Positions 11,536 to 22,200 of a DNA stretch of 64,000 nucleotides are shown piece by piece (the first letter of the stretch is position 1; each line of letters starts with the position of its first letter). The stretch is taken from the NCBI GenBank assembly GCA_963921935.1, contig OY998176.1:90770910-90834909 (forward strand), in the 5' to 3' direction. The DNA is from Galeruca laticollis (Eukaryota > Arthropoda > Insecta > Coleoptera > Chrysomelidae). The position numbers and the translations under genes are program-made. Below the pieces are notes generated by a model. It worked only from the letters and a program-made list of their open reading frames with translations. It made no database searches and was not told the DNA's origin.

Positions 11536-11670
11536 AGTATATTAAGTACCAAGTGTCAAAAAGGTTACTTTAGTCACGAGCTCTACTAGGCACGAGTGGA
11601 GCGAAGCGGAACGAGTTCCTTGTGAAACGAGTGACTAAAGACGTTTTTAACACGAGGTGCTTACTATACT
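11536..11670. repeat. Imperfect palindrome / possible small MITE
   Basis: AGTATATTAAGTACCAAGTG at the left pairs with CACGAGGTGCTTACTATACT at the right. Inside, GGTTACTTTAGTCACGAG pairs with CGAGTGACTAAAGACG. The centre contains the direct motif CACGAGTGGAGCGAAGCG. The whole could fold into one hairpin of about 135 nt. Confidence 0.6.
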
Positions 11671-12120
11671 TCTTCTTCTCCCGCGGAAAGGAAAACATTA
11701 TATTATATTTGAATTATATTCATTACATGACGGACGATGACTGACAGCTGACTGATAAATAAAATGACGCAGAATAACAAAATTATCAAGGAGCATGAAA
11801 TTTAACATTCAAAAGATACACTTGATTTGACGTTTAAAAAACAGAAGATAAACGAGATGTGACTCTTCGCATTTTAAACAGTAGTGTTTAAAGAGTCGTT
11901 TTGTGCATGTCAAACGCGTGTTCAAAGTGCGGTTTTGGTAGCGGAAGTAGAAAAACATAATTTTTCAAAAAATAATTTACAAAAAAATATTGAAGCAAAT
12001 TATTTGATTGTATTATATTTAGTTTTTGATATTGTAACGATCAGTATTGCTACTATATGAATTTCGTGAGTTTTGGGTTTTGAGTTTTGAATTTGGTATT
12101 AGCAACATTTTGATAATGAA
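11671..12120. other. Non-coding spacer
   Basis: No gene or repeat boundary recognised; it lies between the palindrome and the fold-back left arm. Confidence 0.35.
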
Positions 12121-13080
12121 TAGTCCGGGAAAGTAAGGTCGAAAAATCTGTTAACTATAGAAACTCTCCCATTACTGATTTTTCATTTTTAAAGGAAAAT
12201 ATATTTATCCAGCATCACTCTCCTAGATTGTCTAATAATTTCCACTGGAACTTGCGACGCAGCTTGCGAGCACAGCTCAGACCACCTAAAATTCAAGTGA
12301 TTTATGCTCGTGTCATTCCTGGATGTGTTCTTACAAAAAAATCATACAGATGAAAATTGAAGCGAATCTTATGCTCTTGAAGGTGACGTAAATAGTTTTT
12401 TCTAAAAAAAAATTTCCGATTTTAAATTTTCCAAAAATTGAAAAATAAAATAATAATATCGAGGTCAAAACATAAATAAACATAGAGGGCAAACTTCTAA
12501 AAATTAACATTTTTTCAGATTTGGAAAATTTAAAATGGCGGCTGCGCAAATTGGAAACAATTTTTTTTTCAATCGCGTCTAAATTTATGAACATTAACGA
12601 TATTGAGAACCGGCTTGTTGCAATCGACAGAGTGAAAGTTATATTTTTATAAATAACATGAACTGTTTTTTTGAAAATTTTTTTCCATAATTTTTTAGAA
12701 CATTTACCGAAAATACAAATTTTTTCATCTAGTTTTTTCTCATTTGGGCGTTGAAAAATTTCTTAAAAATATCTTTATACGTTATAAATATGTTTGTTTT
12801 CGTAAGACGAGTATTTTGAAAAAAAAATTTTCAGATGAGACTTTTACAAGCTGAGATAAACAAATTCTTAATCTGCTAGATACTGTCATAATATTAATTG
12901 AAATTTTCAAATTTTGATAACTTCGCTGGGTTGTTGAATCCCTACTCACCTTAAACACAAATTTTCATTTTTATACCGTTAATTGGTCCATTCAAAAGAG
13001 AACAGTAATCCTAGATCGCTCGGCCAAACGGTGCGGTGGCAGCTGCTTGGCGTTCTGGTGGGGGGTCAGCGCTCATTCTC
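12121..13080. repeat. Fold-back left arm
   Basis: Complementary to 14675-15591. It carries an extra ~80 bp near 12955-13020 that the right arm lacks. Confidence 0.7.
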
Positions 13081-13084
13081 TTAG

Positions 13085-13480
13085 AACGACCAAAAGACTC
13101 TTACTAACATAACTGACGACGTACTTGTACCCGACGAATTATTGAACATTATTTCGTGTACTTGTACCACAGGGTGCTCTACTACCAGGTGTGGTTGTAA
13201 AAAAGTTGGCATACATTGTACGATATTATGTAAAAATTGCAAAGGCAAAAACTGTTGTAACATCGAAATTGTAAGTACGGTATTTGACAATGACGAGGAT
13301 GATAATGAATCTCTGAGTGATGAGCTAAATTTCGATATGACTCAATTAGTTGATTGTGAACTTGCAATTGATAGTAGCAATAATATCGATGAGAATTTGT
13401 TTGCTAATGATAATGACGAGGAAAATTGTACAGAGCCATTTCCTCAGAGACCAAAAAGGGCGAAAATTTGTAGAAAATAG
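13085..13480 (+). pseudogene. Tesmin/TSO1-like CXC (cysteine-rich) domain fragment
   Basis: The frame opens after a stop at 13084 and reads VPDELLNIISCTCTTGC, then TRCGCKKVGIHC and NCKGKNC, followed by a very acidic tail (DNDEDDNE, DNDEEN) and a basic end PKRAKICRK. The spaced C-x-C...CGC-K-x-G...C...C...C-x-G-x-x-C pattern is that of CXC/CRC-type zinc-binding repeats. From memory it is the usual C-terminus of a multicopy insect protein family linked to mobile elements. No ATG precedes the domain, so it is the 3' end of a larger gene whose 5' part is missing. The acidic tail suggests a nuclear protein. Confidence 0.55.
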
Positions 13481-13820
13481 ATGTAAATTTGTTAATAAAT
13501 ATCATTCTTAGTATCTACGTTTCGAATTATGTATTATATATATAATTAATGGATTTATAGATATAAATTAAATTATAAATATCATTGTAAACGATGAAAT
13601 AAAACAATATAGTTTGTTTAAATCTTCATATATTTGAACTAATGTTCAATTTAAACTTGTTGACGCGTTTCTCTAACACAGTAGCTTTGTCAAAACGAAT
13701 GAAGTGAAATATAAAAATGTCTTAATATATACAGTGCTAAATCTATTTACTAAGGTTAACAATGGTATTGAAAGAAATTACCTAAAAATTCATTCACTAC
13801 AAACATTCCTAAGCTATCTT
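13481..13820. other. PLE 3' non-coding tail and spacer
   Basis: The interval lies between the CXC fragment and the stop codon of the minus-strand PLE. On the minus strand it contains GAAACGCGTCAACAAG (near 13675-13658), which resembles the 3' half of a PLE hammerhead ribozyme. Confidence 0.4.
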
Positions 13821-14562
13821 CTAGGTAAAGAGGTTCAATAAAGGAGACTGATTGATATCTATTTGGTCGTTCAGGAGATTACCTGAATATTTATTTTTGT
13901 TAATCTCTAGGGCCTCTAATAAATTTAAACTAAAGGATTCACCGACTACATGGAGAATTTCAAAATTTGGGTCAAAAATGTGTTGGTTTTCTAATAAATG
14001 ATTTGAATAGTTAGAATCTAATTTTTTGTTATCATAGCTACGTTTGTGTTCCGAAATTCTAGTTTTAAAATTTCTAAAAGTTCTACCGATATAAATTTTA
14101 TCACAATTGTCATTACCACATTTTAATTTATGAGCTCCTGATTTGTTTAATTTTGAAGATTTAGATTTATTATTTTTAATTAATTTGGATAAATTGTGAT
14201 CAGTTTTAAAGGAAATATTCATGTCTAAAGTTCCTAAAAATGATTTAATTTTTTAAGGATGGTGCTCCAAAGTATGTTAAGCTTTTAAATTGTTTATTAT
14301 TTTTATCTGAAGGGAATACTTGTTCTAAAGTCTGTTTTTTTATCTTTTTATTCATGATATTGTCAATCAAATTTGGATCGTTTTTATTATTAACTGCTAT
14401 TTGTTTTATGATATTTAATTCTTTGGTATAATTATTAATATTTAATGGGACTGTTAAGAGTCTGTGTATCATACTATTGAAAGCTGCTAGTTTATGACTG
14501 AATGGGTGGACCGAACTATTATAAATTGTAATATCTGTGTGTGATGGTTTATGAAATATCAT
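13821..14562 (-). pseudogene. Penelope-like element, RT end plus GIY-YIG endonuclease
   Basis: The first part (14562-14245) reads FHKPSHTDITIYNSS, then PFSHKLAAFNSMIHRLLTVP, the end of the PLE reverse-transcriptase/linker region. After a frame change, the second part (14222-13821) reads HKLKCGNDNCDKIYIGRTFR followed by NFKTRISEHKRSY. This is the GIY-YIG core with a C-x4-C pair just before the Y-I-G, the catalytic-type R and the EH. It ends with a LEALEINKNK helix. The family is the same as the copies at 6.8 and 56.3 kb. The RT palm and N-terminus are missing, and the frameshift makes it non-functional. Confidence 0.8.
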
Positions 14563-14674
14563 TGTACCTTATTTCTAGCAATATGTAATGGTTGATAATA
14601 ACCATGCTACTAGCAAACCACAAATGCAAAATTTTTACAGAGAAAACCAAAATAAAAGCTTGAGCTTCGTTCAA

Positions 14675-15591
14675 CTGAGAACGAGCGTTGACGCCCCACC
14701 ACAACGCCAAGTAGCTGCCGCCGCACCGTTTGGCCAAGCGTTTAAGTTGGGCTGGGATTCGACAACCTAGTAAAGTGATCAAAATTTGAAAATTCCAATC
14801 AATATTATCACAGAATCTAACAGACTTTGAATTTGTTTATCTCAACTTGTAAAAGTCGCATCTAAAAGCTTTTTTTAAATACTCGTCTTTCAAAGACACA
14901 CATATTTATAACGTGAAAACATATTTTAAACAAATTTTTCACCGCCAAAATGATAAAAAACTAGATGGAAATTTTTTTATTTTCGGTAAATGTTCTAAAA
15001 AATTATGTAAAAAATTTTTTAAATATTTTGTTTATGTTATTTATAAAAATATAACTTTCACTCTGTCGATTGCAACAAACCGTTTCTCAATATCGTTAAT
15101 GTTCATAAATTTAGACGCGATTGAAAAAAAAATATTGTTTCCAATTTGCGCAGCCGCCATTTTGATTTTTCCAAATCTGAAAAAATGTAAATTTTTAGAA
15201 GTTTGCCCTCTATGTTTATCTATGTTCTGACCTCCATATTAATATTTTATTTATAATTACCAACCAAAAATATAATTTTCGTAAATTTTTTCAATTTTTG
15301 GAAAATTTAAGTTCGGAAATTTTTTTTTTTAAAAAACTATTTACGTCACCTTCAAGAGCATAAGACTTGCTTCAATTTTCGTCTCTACGATTTTTTCGTA
15401 AGACCACATCCAGAAATGACACGAGCATAAATCACTTGAATTTTAGGTGGTCTGAACTGTGCTTGCAAGCTGCGTCGCAAGCTGCAGCGAGACAATCTAG
15501 GAGATTGATGATGGGTCAATATTTTTCATTTAAAAATGAAAAATCAATTATGGGAAACTTTTGACTTTTATTTCCTTACTTTCCCGGACTA
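14675..15591. repeat. Fold-back right arm
   Basis: Complement of 12121-13080, with several homopolymer-length differences. Confidence 0.7.
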
Positions 15592-15610
15592 GAATCCAAG
15601 TACTAGCGGT

Positions 15611-16944
15611 GTGTCAGAAGCCAAAAAACGGTGTCATCATTTAACGCCCGAAGAAAAAACGATGATGAAAAACGAGTTTGAAGGACTTCGCGCGAGAGAA
15701 AAAAATATGACAGTAAGTGAAGTAGTTACATTGTGTAGTACTTTGACAAAAAAGGGAGAAAGCCCTGTATACAAAGTAGTTGAATCAACTAGTGAGTCAA
15801 ATATGTCGCCGCCTACGCCTAAAACTAGAGGAAGAAAAAAAATTGAACTAGACGATCGACAATAGCGGATGATACGTCGCGCAGCTCATGGATTTTATTA
15901 TAAAAATGAGGTATCATCTTTAAAGAAAATTGCATCGTCTCTTCAGTCTAATGAAGCTTTCCCGCCAATATCAAGAAATCTTTTGTTACGCACTTTACCT
16001 AACTTGAACTTTGGATACTTGAAACGAAGCCGGAATAATGCTCTAATTGAATAACAAGAGATACTTTTGTGGTGGAGATAATATTTAGAAGTTATAGAAG
16101 AGTATCGAAGAGATAACAGAAAAATATATTACACCGATGGAACGTGGTTAAATGAAGGTCACACAGTTACAAAATTTAGCAAGATTAAATATAAAAAACA
16201 AAAGACAAGCATTCGTAAAAGGACTATCGACTGGATTAAAAGCTCCATCTGGAAAATGTAAACGCCTCATTATAACACATATCAGCAGTAATTCAGGATT
16301 TGTCGAAGGAGGTTTAAACCCATTCGTTTCTAATAAGTCTGGCGATTACCATGAAGAAATGGAACATTATGAAAAATAGTTTTCTGGGATTCTCTTGAGA
16401 ATTGAACCAGGTTCTGTTGTCGTTATAGACAACGCACCGTATCACAGCCGACGTATCAAGCAGTTACCAACAACCAAATAGAGAGTGACTCAATGAAAAA
16501 AATATTCCATTTGATAACAATTTGTTAAAAGTAGAATTATTAAACTTGGCGCGGTTGCACAAACACAAATATATTCGATACGCAGTAGATGAGTTGGCAC
16601 AAAGGAGAGGCGTAATTCTTCTCAGATTGCCGCCCTATTATTGCGAGCTGAACCCAATAGAGCTTGTTTGGGCTCAAATAAAAAATGAAGTAGCAATGAA
16701 AATGTCACTTTTAAACTAAACGACGCTAAAGAACTTCTTAATTGATGCTGTAAGTGATGTGACATCAGAATTATGGATAAATTGTATAAAACATGTCATA
16801 AAAGAAGAGAAGGAGATGTGTGATCTTGATAACCACATGGAAGTCACTATAGAACCAGTGGTTGTGAATCTTAACGAAGATACTACTACGGATGAATATG
16901 GCGATATGTTTGAGGAATCTGAAGATATTTTAGAAGAATTATAA
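15611..16944 (+). pseudogene. IS630/Tc1-mariner-like transposase (DDE_3 type)
   Basis: The frames in order read CHHLTPEEK, RGRKKIELDD, YTDGTWLNEGHTVTKF (first catalytic D), then a stretch with several stops ending GDYHEEMEHYEK. Next come VVVIDNAPYHSR (second D), LLNLARLHKHKY, AVDELAQRRG, and LPPYYCELNPIELVWAQIK, where the E of NPIEL is the third catalytic residue. The tail is acidic (DEYGDMFEESED). The arrangement matches a widespread insect IS630-Tc1-mariner family. The frame changes at least twice and many stops are present, so it is a pseudogene. It starts about 20 bp right of the fold-back structure. Confidence 0.8.
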
Positions 16945-17720
16945 TAATTAGCGACTGGAATTCAAACGTATTGCTCATTGCTTGATTTTTTAAAAAACCA
17001 TGAGAGATTTACTTTAGCTATTTTTATGCTTTTCTGAAGTTTAATGCTTTCTTTTTCCCAGAAAGTCCTGCGCTGTGTCATGCCTTTTAATGTTTAGTTA
17101 GTTACGAGAAGATCGAAACCGGTCCAACACTTACTTTTCCCCATTGAAGACATAAACGAAACTAGAAAGTTGAAAATTGGATTTTTATTTCACCTGTCGA
17201 CCTTTACATATAATTTAATGCCTGGCGGATCACTACGGTGATGGTCGCACTATTTTATTTTTCATAACTTACTTTGAGTTTTAATTTGCTTCTATTACTT
17301 ATTTTTATGTAATTTTTTCATTGGTTTATAAATTTATTTTTCGCTTAATATGCTGATTTATTGCTTTTTGTTTAGTATTTTTATGCTATTAGCACTATTT
17401 TTGCAATTTTTTGCTCTAATAATTGCCTAATAAATTCCTTAAATAATCTGTTATAGAATTGATTGATCTTGGTGAAGATAAGTTATTATACGGGGGTGAC
17501 ATAATTATAAAAGTAGCGGAAACTGTCCTAAAATCACATACCCCAAGCAAATACTGCAACAAAACTTGAGAAACAAATATTCAAGCATCCATTTGGAATT
17601 TAATGGCTTCCTTAGTTCATGACTCTTGCTATTAAAGGCACAAAAGCGCAAACTTGAACGTTTCGTAAAAATGACACCCAAATTAATAAAGACTCTGCAG
17701 TATATGATTTTAGGCTAATA
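16945..17720. other. Non-coding spacer
   Basis: Probably holds the 3' flank of the transposase element, but no terminal repeat could be matched. No coding signal. Confidence 0.35.
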
Positions 17721-19538
17721 CTAGGGTAAAATGACATAGGTAGTTTTTTTTATTAAAGATGGAAAATAAATAACGGTAGAAGCAATACAAAATAGTTTAA
17801 TTTTTAGAACAAAAATAAAGGTAACGTAAACAAAAATAAAGGGGAAAGCATACCCAGCTAAACGTAAAAGAATCCATGATTTAACAAAAAACAAAATCAA
17901 TCACAGAATTCGCAAGTGTTCGAGAGGAAACAGCAGCGCACTGAGCGTGACTCCATTTTTCACATTTTTGACACCGCATCCAAAGCTCGCCTGGTTCCGA
18001 CTTGGAATGAAGGCTGTTGCAATAAATACATGCAGCATCTTTCTCATTATCTTCAATCCTAGCAAATGGACATTGGGTTTTTTGTTCATCTTCATCGTCC
18101 CACAGCTTGATTTTAGCATGGTTTCGTTTTGATCGTCGCTCCAACACTAAGCGTTTCTGCTCCTCTTCGACTTCTCCCAGGTTTGGTTTTGAGGTCGGCA
18201 TAATCGCCCCTTGTCTCTTTCGCTTTGATCGTTTGAAAGACGTGGAAACCTTTGGTATTGGAATTATGTTCTCTACGGAAATTCGGCTACAGTCTAGTGA
18301 ATCTTCTTCATTTAGAGTTATCTTAGAGATATTTGTTGGGATGTCTGTTATTTCAATAGCGTCCAATGGTGGGGGGAGGGGGTGTTACGGTGTGGTGAGT
18401 GGCGGCTGATGGTCTGATGTTTCCTCATTCGGGATCATTTTGTTCAGAAATATCAGTTGATAAAGAAACGCGAAACATCCAGTCGGGAGAAATATCTGTG
18501 TTGAACGGGCGGATTCCAGTTTTTCTGAACCCACTAACGAAATTTTCCGTTGATGCACGCCGTTCATAGACTTCAGATAATAACTGAAATAGAGTAATTT
18601 TCGACTAGGGTCATTTTTTACCCACATGTAATTGCTTGATTATAATAAGCGGATAATGGGCCGAAAAATTAAACGTCCAGGGGTTGTGACTGGTACGTGG
18701 AATGTGGAGGAAAGCAAATCATTATGACACAATTTTCTTTAGCCATCTTAATAACTTCCAATTGCTTGTGGCTAACTTGAGAGAATTTTATTGTCTTGGT
18801 ATGATTGTGTAAACTTTATATAATGCTTCAGCCACATACAAAAAAGGTCACCCGTCATCCAGCCCGATTATTCACACAAGCCCATTTTATTAAATCGGTG
18901 GGCTAACTTCTTCTTGTCAGCTAATTGGAACGCCTACTGTCTTACCTCTTTCGTGTTTAACCCAAACATACACGTTCCAAATTTTTTTATATGATCCTCT
19001 ATATCGCGATCAAGTTCGAAGTTCTTCAAAAAATGTAGGTTGAAAACGACCTAAGTCGTTTTTGAACCCCTTAATCTTTTTATTTTTATCTCGTGTATTT
19101 ACCAACAATATTATCTGAAATAAAAATAAAAATGCACTTCAGCCTAAAATGACATAAGTATGTCATTTTACAATGACTTCTTAAAAATTATTGACCCATA
19201 TATATTTTAAAACCACAAAACAAAAGTTTAACTACACTAAAAGCAGGAGAAAAGTCACATTGCTCATCTGACTAAGCCAAGTTAGGTTTATGGTACTACC
19301 TAAATTGCTGCAGCTGAATTAGGTGACCCTACAAATATTTTCTTGAGTCGAGAAAAAGGACTTTTTGAGATTCGACGAAGACGCGAGCGGCTTGTCGCGC
19401 TGATTAAACTAGACTGAGATCACGGATGAATAACGTTTGCAATTAGGTATTTAGGGCGGCGTTGTCACTTCTCAGAGCAGCAATATGGCCAGTATGTAAT
19501 TTTATCCGAGTATGTCATTTTAGGCCAGTTTCCCCTAT
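17721..19538 (-). mobile_element. pogo/Tigger-like DNA transposon remnant
   Basis: The left end reads CTAGGGTAAAATGACATAGG. The right end reads TATGTCATTTTAGGCCAGTTTCCCCTA, whose complement shares the TAGGGG/AAATGACATA blocks. A further palindromic copy of the block (CCTAAAATGACATAAGTATG) lies at about 19143. A jerky/pogo-type transposase pseudogene lies on the minus strand between them. The ends differ by an insertion, so the boundaries are approximate. Confidence 0.5.
17881..18785 (-). pseudogene. pogo-like (DDE_1/jerky) transposase C-terminal half with PHD-like zinc motif
   Basis: The minus strand shows the end of the DDE_1 domain: CVIMICFPPHSTYQSQPLDV (near 18740-18690), then FFGPLSAYYNQA and RKTGIRPFNTDI (near 18540-18500) in shifting frames. 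The intact last part (18366-17881) has a basic region RRSKRNHAKIKLW and a cysteine cluster CIYCNSLHSKSEPGELWMRC, then QKCEKWSHAQC. This C-x2-C ... W-x-x-C-x-x-C-x-x-W-x-H-x-x-C pattern is a PHD-like finger often fused to insect pogo transposases. The N-terminal CENP-B domain and the first catalytic residues were not found. It is broken by frameshifts and stops. Confidence 0.7.
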
Positions 19539-19559
19539 AGTCGCAATAAATATCAAAAA

Positions 19560-19915
19560 GGCATTTGCATGTTATTATTGTATTGGAGTATGAGACATTA
19601 TGTTACGTGACGTGTTCGCTAATTATGAAGTAATTATGTATACAGGATGTAGTCTTAATAAACGATGATGCGGATGTGGCGTAGGTGGAACGTAATATAA
19701 TGTTACCATTGGTCAAATATCTGGTTGGGGATAACGTAATTATACAGGGTGGAATCGTAATAGAGATTATATCAAAGAAGGCATTATCTGCTATTATTCT
19801 ATTGGATCAACGGCATATTTGCGGTGTGGAATTATGAGATTATTATTGATCAAGTTTCTATTTGATTATAAGGAGATGATGTAATTATACAGGATGTAGT
19901 TGGAATAAAAAAATA
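19560..19915. repeat. Degenerate ~110-140-bp tandem repeat, about three units
   Basis: GTAATTATGTATACAGGATG (19630), GTAATTATACAGGGTGGAAT (19735) and GTAATTATACAGGATGTAGT (19875) recur with similar intervening text (GGCATTTGCATGTTATTATTG versus GGCATTATCTGCTATTATTC). No coding signal. Confidence 0.55.
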
Positions 19916-20632
19916 AGTCCAATAAGTAATATATGAATATATGAAGGAGATTTCCCACCTTTAACACAAAACCATCACTAAATACATTGGATTTTACCGC
20001 AATATTTATTTATTAGAGGTTTAAGTTCACTTATTCTAGTCTGTACCCAAGTAATTTATTTTCTTAATCAAAAATTGGATTTTATGGTCTTTCCAGGAAT
20101 CTCCGCAACGAGTTATTTTTCTAGTTTGTAAGTCTCCGGTTGTTGGTCATTACTGTTTTTATCCGTAAGAATATTGATTGAAGCAACATCTCAGATAATA
20201 AAACAATATCAAAATTATTTTTAAACTGCTTTAATCTGCTCATACACTTCCGTCAGCTCCACAAAAATCGAAAAAGATCTGGTTCAAATAAGAGAAATCA
20301 GTTAATCTTATCATCATTTTCTCTCCGCATCGACATATTCCAGCTTACCACTGTTTGCTGAAAATTTATTGCTTTTTCTCCCTTTCCGCTTCGGGCAACA
20401 TCAAAAAAGTGATTTAGAATAATGGGAATAACGCATTTAATGTTTGGAAATATCAACTTTGATATGAATACTTGGTAATATTACAATTCTTAAGCGATAA
20501 ATGTTATCAAATATATTGTGTTTGTGTGAAAAAATTATGTTTTATTAAAATAGATTGTTCCTTTGAACACAAGAGACTGATATACCGTTTCATTGACTGC
20601 GTTCATCGTAATATCTCAAATTGTTCTATGAC
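19916..20632. other. Non-coding spacer
   Basis: Nothing recognised. Confidence 0.35.
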
Positions 20633-20702
20633 TGTTTTAAATGGAACTAACTGGTTCTAGATAATTACTCGATATATTAAAAAAAAGTTATAATTCTAAG
20701 AA
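20633..20702. repeat. Fragment of the PLE 3' tail family
   Basis: GTTTTAAATGGAACTAACTG and the following TTCTAGATAATTACTCGATA line up with the PLE tail at 6429-6500 (GTTTTAAATGAAACTCACTG, TTCTAGCTAATTCCACAATA). This suggests a small dispersed fragment of the same family. Confidence 0.5.
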
Positions 20703-20870
20703 ATAGACAATTGTTTCCATATTGACATCATCGTCAGAATTGTTATGTTTACATCGTCAGGGTGGATGAAGTTAATAATACTCGATCACGTATCAAATTT
20801 CGCTTAGAAAGTAACAACCACGGATATATATTTGTTCAATATTGGCATTTCACAATACAAAAAATCGAAT

Positions 20871-20874
20871 CAGA
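20871..20874. repeat. Gypsy target-site duplication, left (CAGA)
   Basis: CAGA immediately precedes the 5' LTR and is repeated at 33321-33324. Four to six bp is usual for Ty3/gypsy. Confidence 0.8.
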
Positions 20875-21149
20875 TGTAACGATGTTACTATTTTTTTTTC
20901 CGTTCAGACATTCACTTGTATATATTTTATTTCTCATTTTATTATTAAGTTCCGTCATTATTTGCTTATACACCCCTCTTTCATCAAAAGCTGTAAATTT
21001 ATTTGTTCCTAATAATTTTAAAGATGTATATTGATACATCCGGTATATATTTAATGTGTATTTCTTACTGCATCGCTCGCGCACACCAGTCGACGCCGTT
21101 CTTAAGATTGCTAAGTAGGGAACCTCCTGAGTGGGGTCGAGAAAGAATG

Positions 21150-21156
21150 TATAAAA
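21150..21156 (+). promoter_or_regulatory. TATA box in the 5' LTR
   Basis: TATAAAA within AATGTATAAAACCGGC. The same box sits at 31636-31642 in the 3' LTR. Transcription would start about 30 bp downstream, making U3 about 0.3 kb and R more than 1.2 kb. Confidence 0.7.
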
Positions 21157-21274
21157 CCGGCAAACGGAACGGAATAGCGCTCTTTGACTCCTGATTCTTG
21201 TGCTGTTTTAACTCTGTGCTCTGACAGTTCCACCGTTTCCGCCGTAACCGAAACGCCGACTGATTTTCGCCAGC

Positions 21275-21283
21275 GAGGTAAGC
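21275..21283 (+). promoter_or_regulatory. Strong splice donor in the LTR leader
   Basis: GAG|GTAAGC, with the GT at 21278-21279, lies about 100 bp after the expected transcription start. Together with acceptors before the two accessory ORFs it could generate spliced subgenomic RNAs, the way retroviral env messages are made. The role is inferred. Confidence 0.55.
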
Positions 21284-21490
21284 GAATTTAGAAATTATTT
21301 TTCATTCTTCTGGTGTTGAGATTTATTTTGCTTCTAGCGTATTTAGTAATTGTATTAATAGATTTTATTCTGCTTACTGCATGTTTAATTTGAGTGATTT
21401 TCCGCGTATTTGTGTACGATTCCGAAGTAAGACTTTACTGTTGGCTGTAACTTCAGGGGAAAAGAAATATAATTGGAAAATTCCCAAGCA

Positions 21491-22098
21491 TTCTCGCTGC
21501 AAAGCAGGTAAATTCTTGGGGGATTTTCAAGATATTTCGGGAATCCCAATTCCGGTATACAACACTAGGGAAAGGAAATAACGTTGGGAAACTTTCAAAC
21601 ATTCTCGCTGCAAAGCAGGTAAATTCTTGAGGGACTCTCAAATTATTTCGAGGGTGTGTTGAATCTAGTACCATAGGCCTTGGTAGCGTAACTTTAAAAT
21701 ATTTGATAATAGGCAACTTGGAGGAATCTCGTCTGTGTTCGCTGCCATAGCAGGGACATCTTCGAGGGTTCTCCAAGGCGTGAAACGAAATAATCTCGCG
21801 TGCGTTCGCTGCCATAGCAGGTTCGCCAGGAAGAGGTTTTCGGATTCTGCCGGCTAACTGTTCTTTGAGCGATTGATTTAGCACCAACGGCCGGGGTAAA
21901 ATCCGCACAAAACCAAGGGAAATTTATTAATTACCGCCGTTCTATTCTAGGCCTTGGTAGCGTAACTTTGAAATATTTCATAATAGGCAACTTGGAGGAA
22001 TCTCGTTTGTGTTCGCTGCCATAGCAGGGACATCTTCGAGGGTTTTCCAAGGCGTGGAACGAAATAATCTCGCGAGCGTTCGCTGCCATAGCAGGTTC
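21491..22098 (+). promoter_or_regulatory. Array of six TTCGCTGC-n-GCAGG dyad motifs in the LTR
   Basis: Two copies read CTCGCTGCAAAGCAGGTAA (near 21493 and 21603) and four read TTCGCTGCCATAGCAGG (near 21739, 21804, 22011, 22079). Each is an inverted pair CTGC/GCAG around 3-4 bases. All lie downstream of the TATA box, so they would be in the RNA leader as well as in the DNA. All six are also kept in the 3' LTR. Possible roles are protein-binding sites (compare the repeated insulator sites in the Drosophila gypsy leader) or RNA hairpins. Confidence 0.6.
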
Positions 22099-22200
22099 GC
22101 CAAGGGGAGGTTTTCGGGTTCTGCCGACTCACTGATCTTTGCACGATTGATTTTAGCACCAACGGCCGGGGAAATATCTGCATAAAAACGGAGGTAACTC
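21674..22200 (+). repeat. 274-bp tandem duplication inside the LTR
   Basis: TAGGCCTTGGTAGCGTAACT at 21674 recurs at 21948, and the following ~250 bp match closely, including the CACCAACGGCCGGG and GGAGGAATCTCGT blocks. The 3' LTR has the same pair at the same spacing (32161 and 32435), so the duplication predates this insertion. Confidence 0.85.

Larger units (their letters stand above)
12121..15591. mobile_element. Fold-back-like structure with ~0.9-kb inverted arms
   Basis: The outer ends are TAGTCCGGGAAAGTAAGG at 12121 and its complement CCTTACTTTCCCGGACTA ending at 15591. Inward from there the two sides remain complementary for roughly 0.9 kb with indels, down to a GC-rich inner block (GGCCAAACGGTGCGG near 13024 versus CCGCACCGTTTGGCC near 14722). 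The 1.6-kb centre holds a CXC-domain fragment and a PLE fragment. A GAA on each outer side is the only candidate target duplication. The arms are the size seen in fold-back or Polinton-type elements, but no gene typical of either is inside. Confidence 0.6.

Noticed and set aside
21453..21908. 151-codon minus-strand ORF inside each LTR
   Set aside because: Its repeats mirror the LTR dyad motifs, and it reads against the element; no support for coding.
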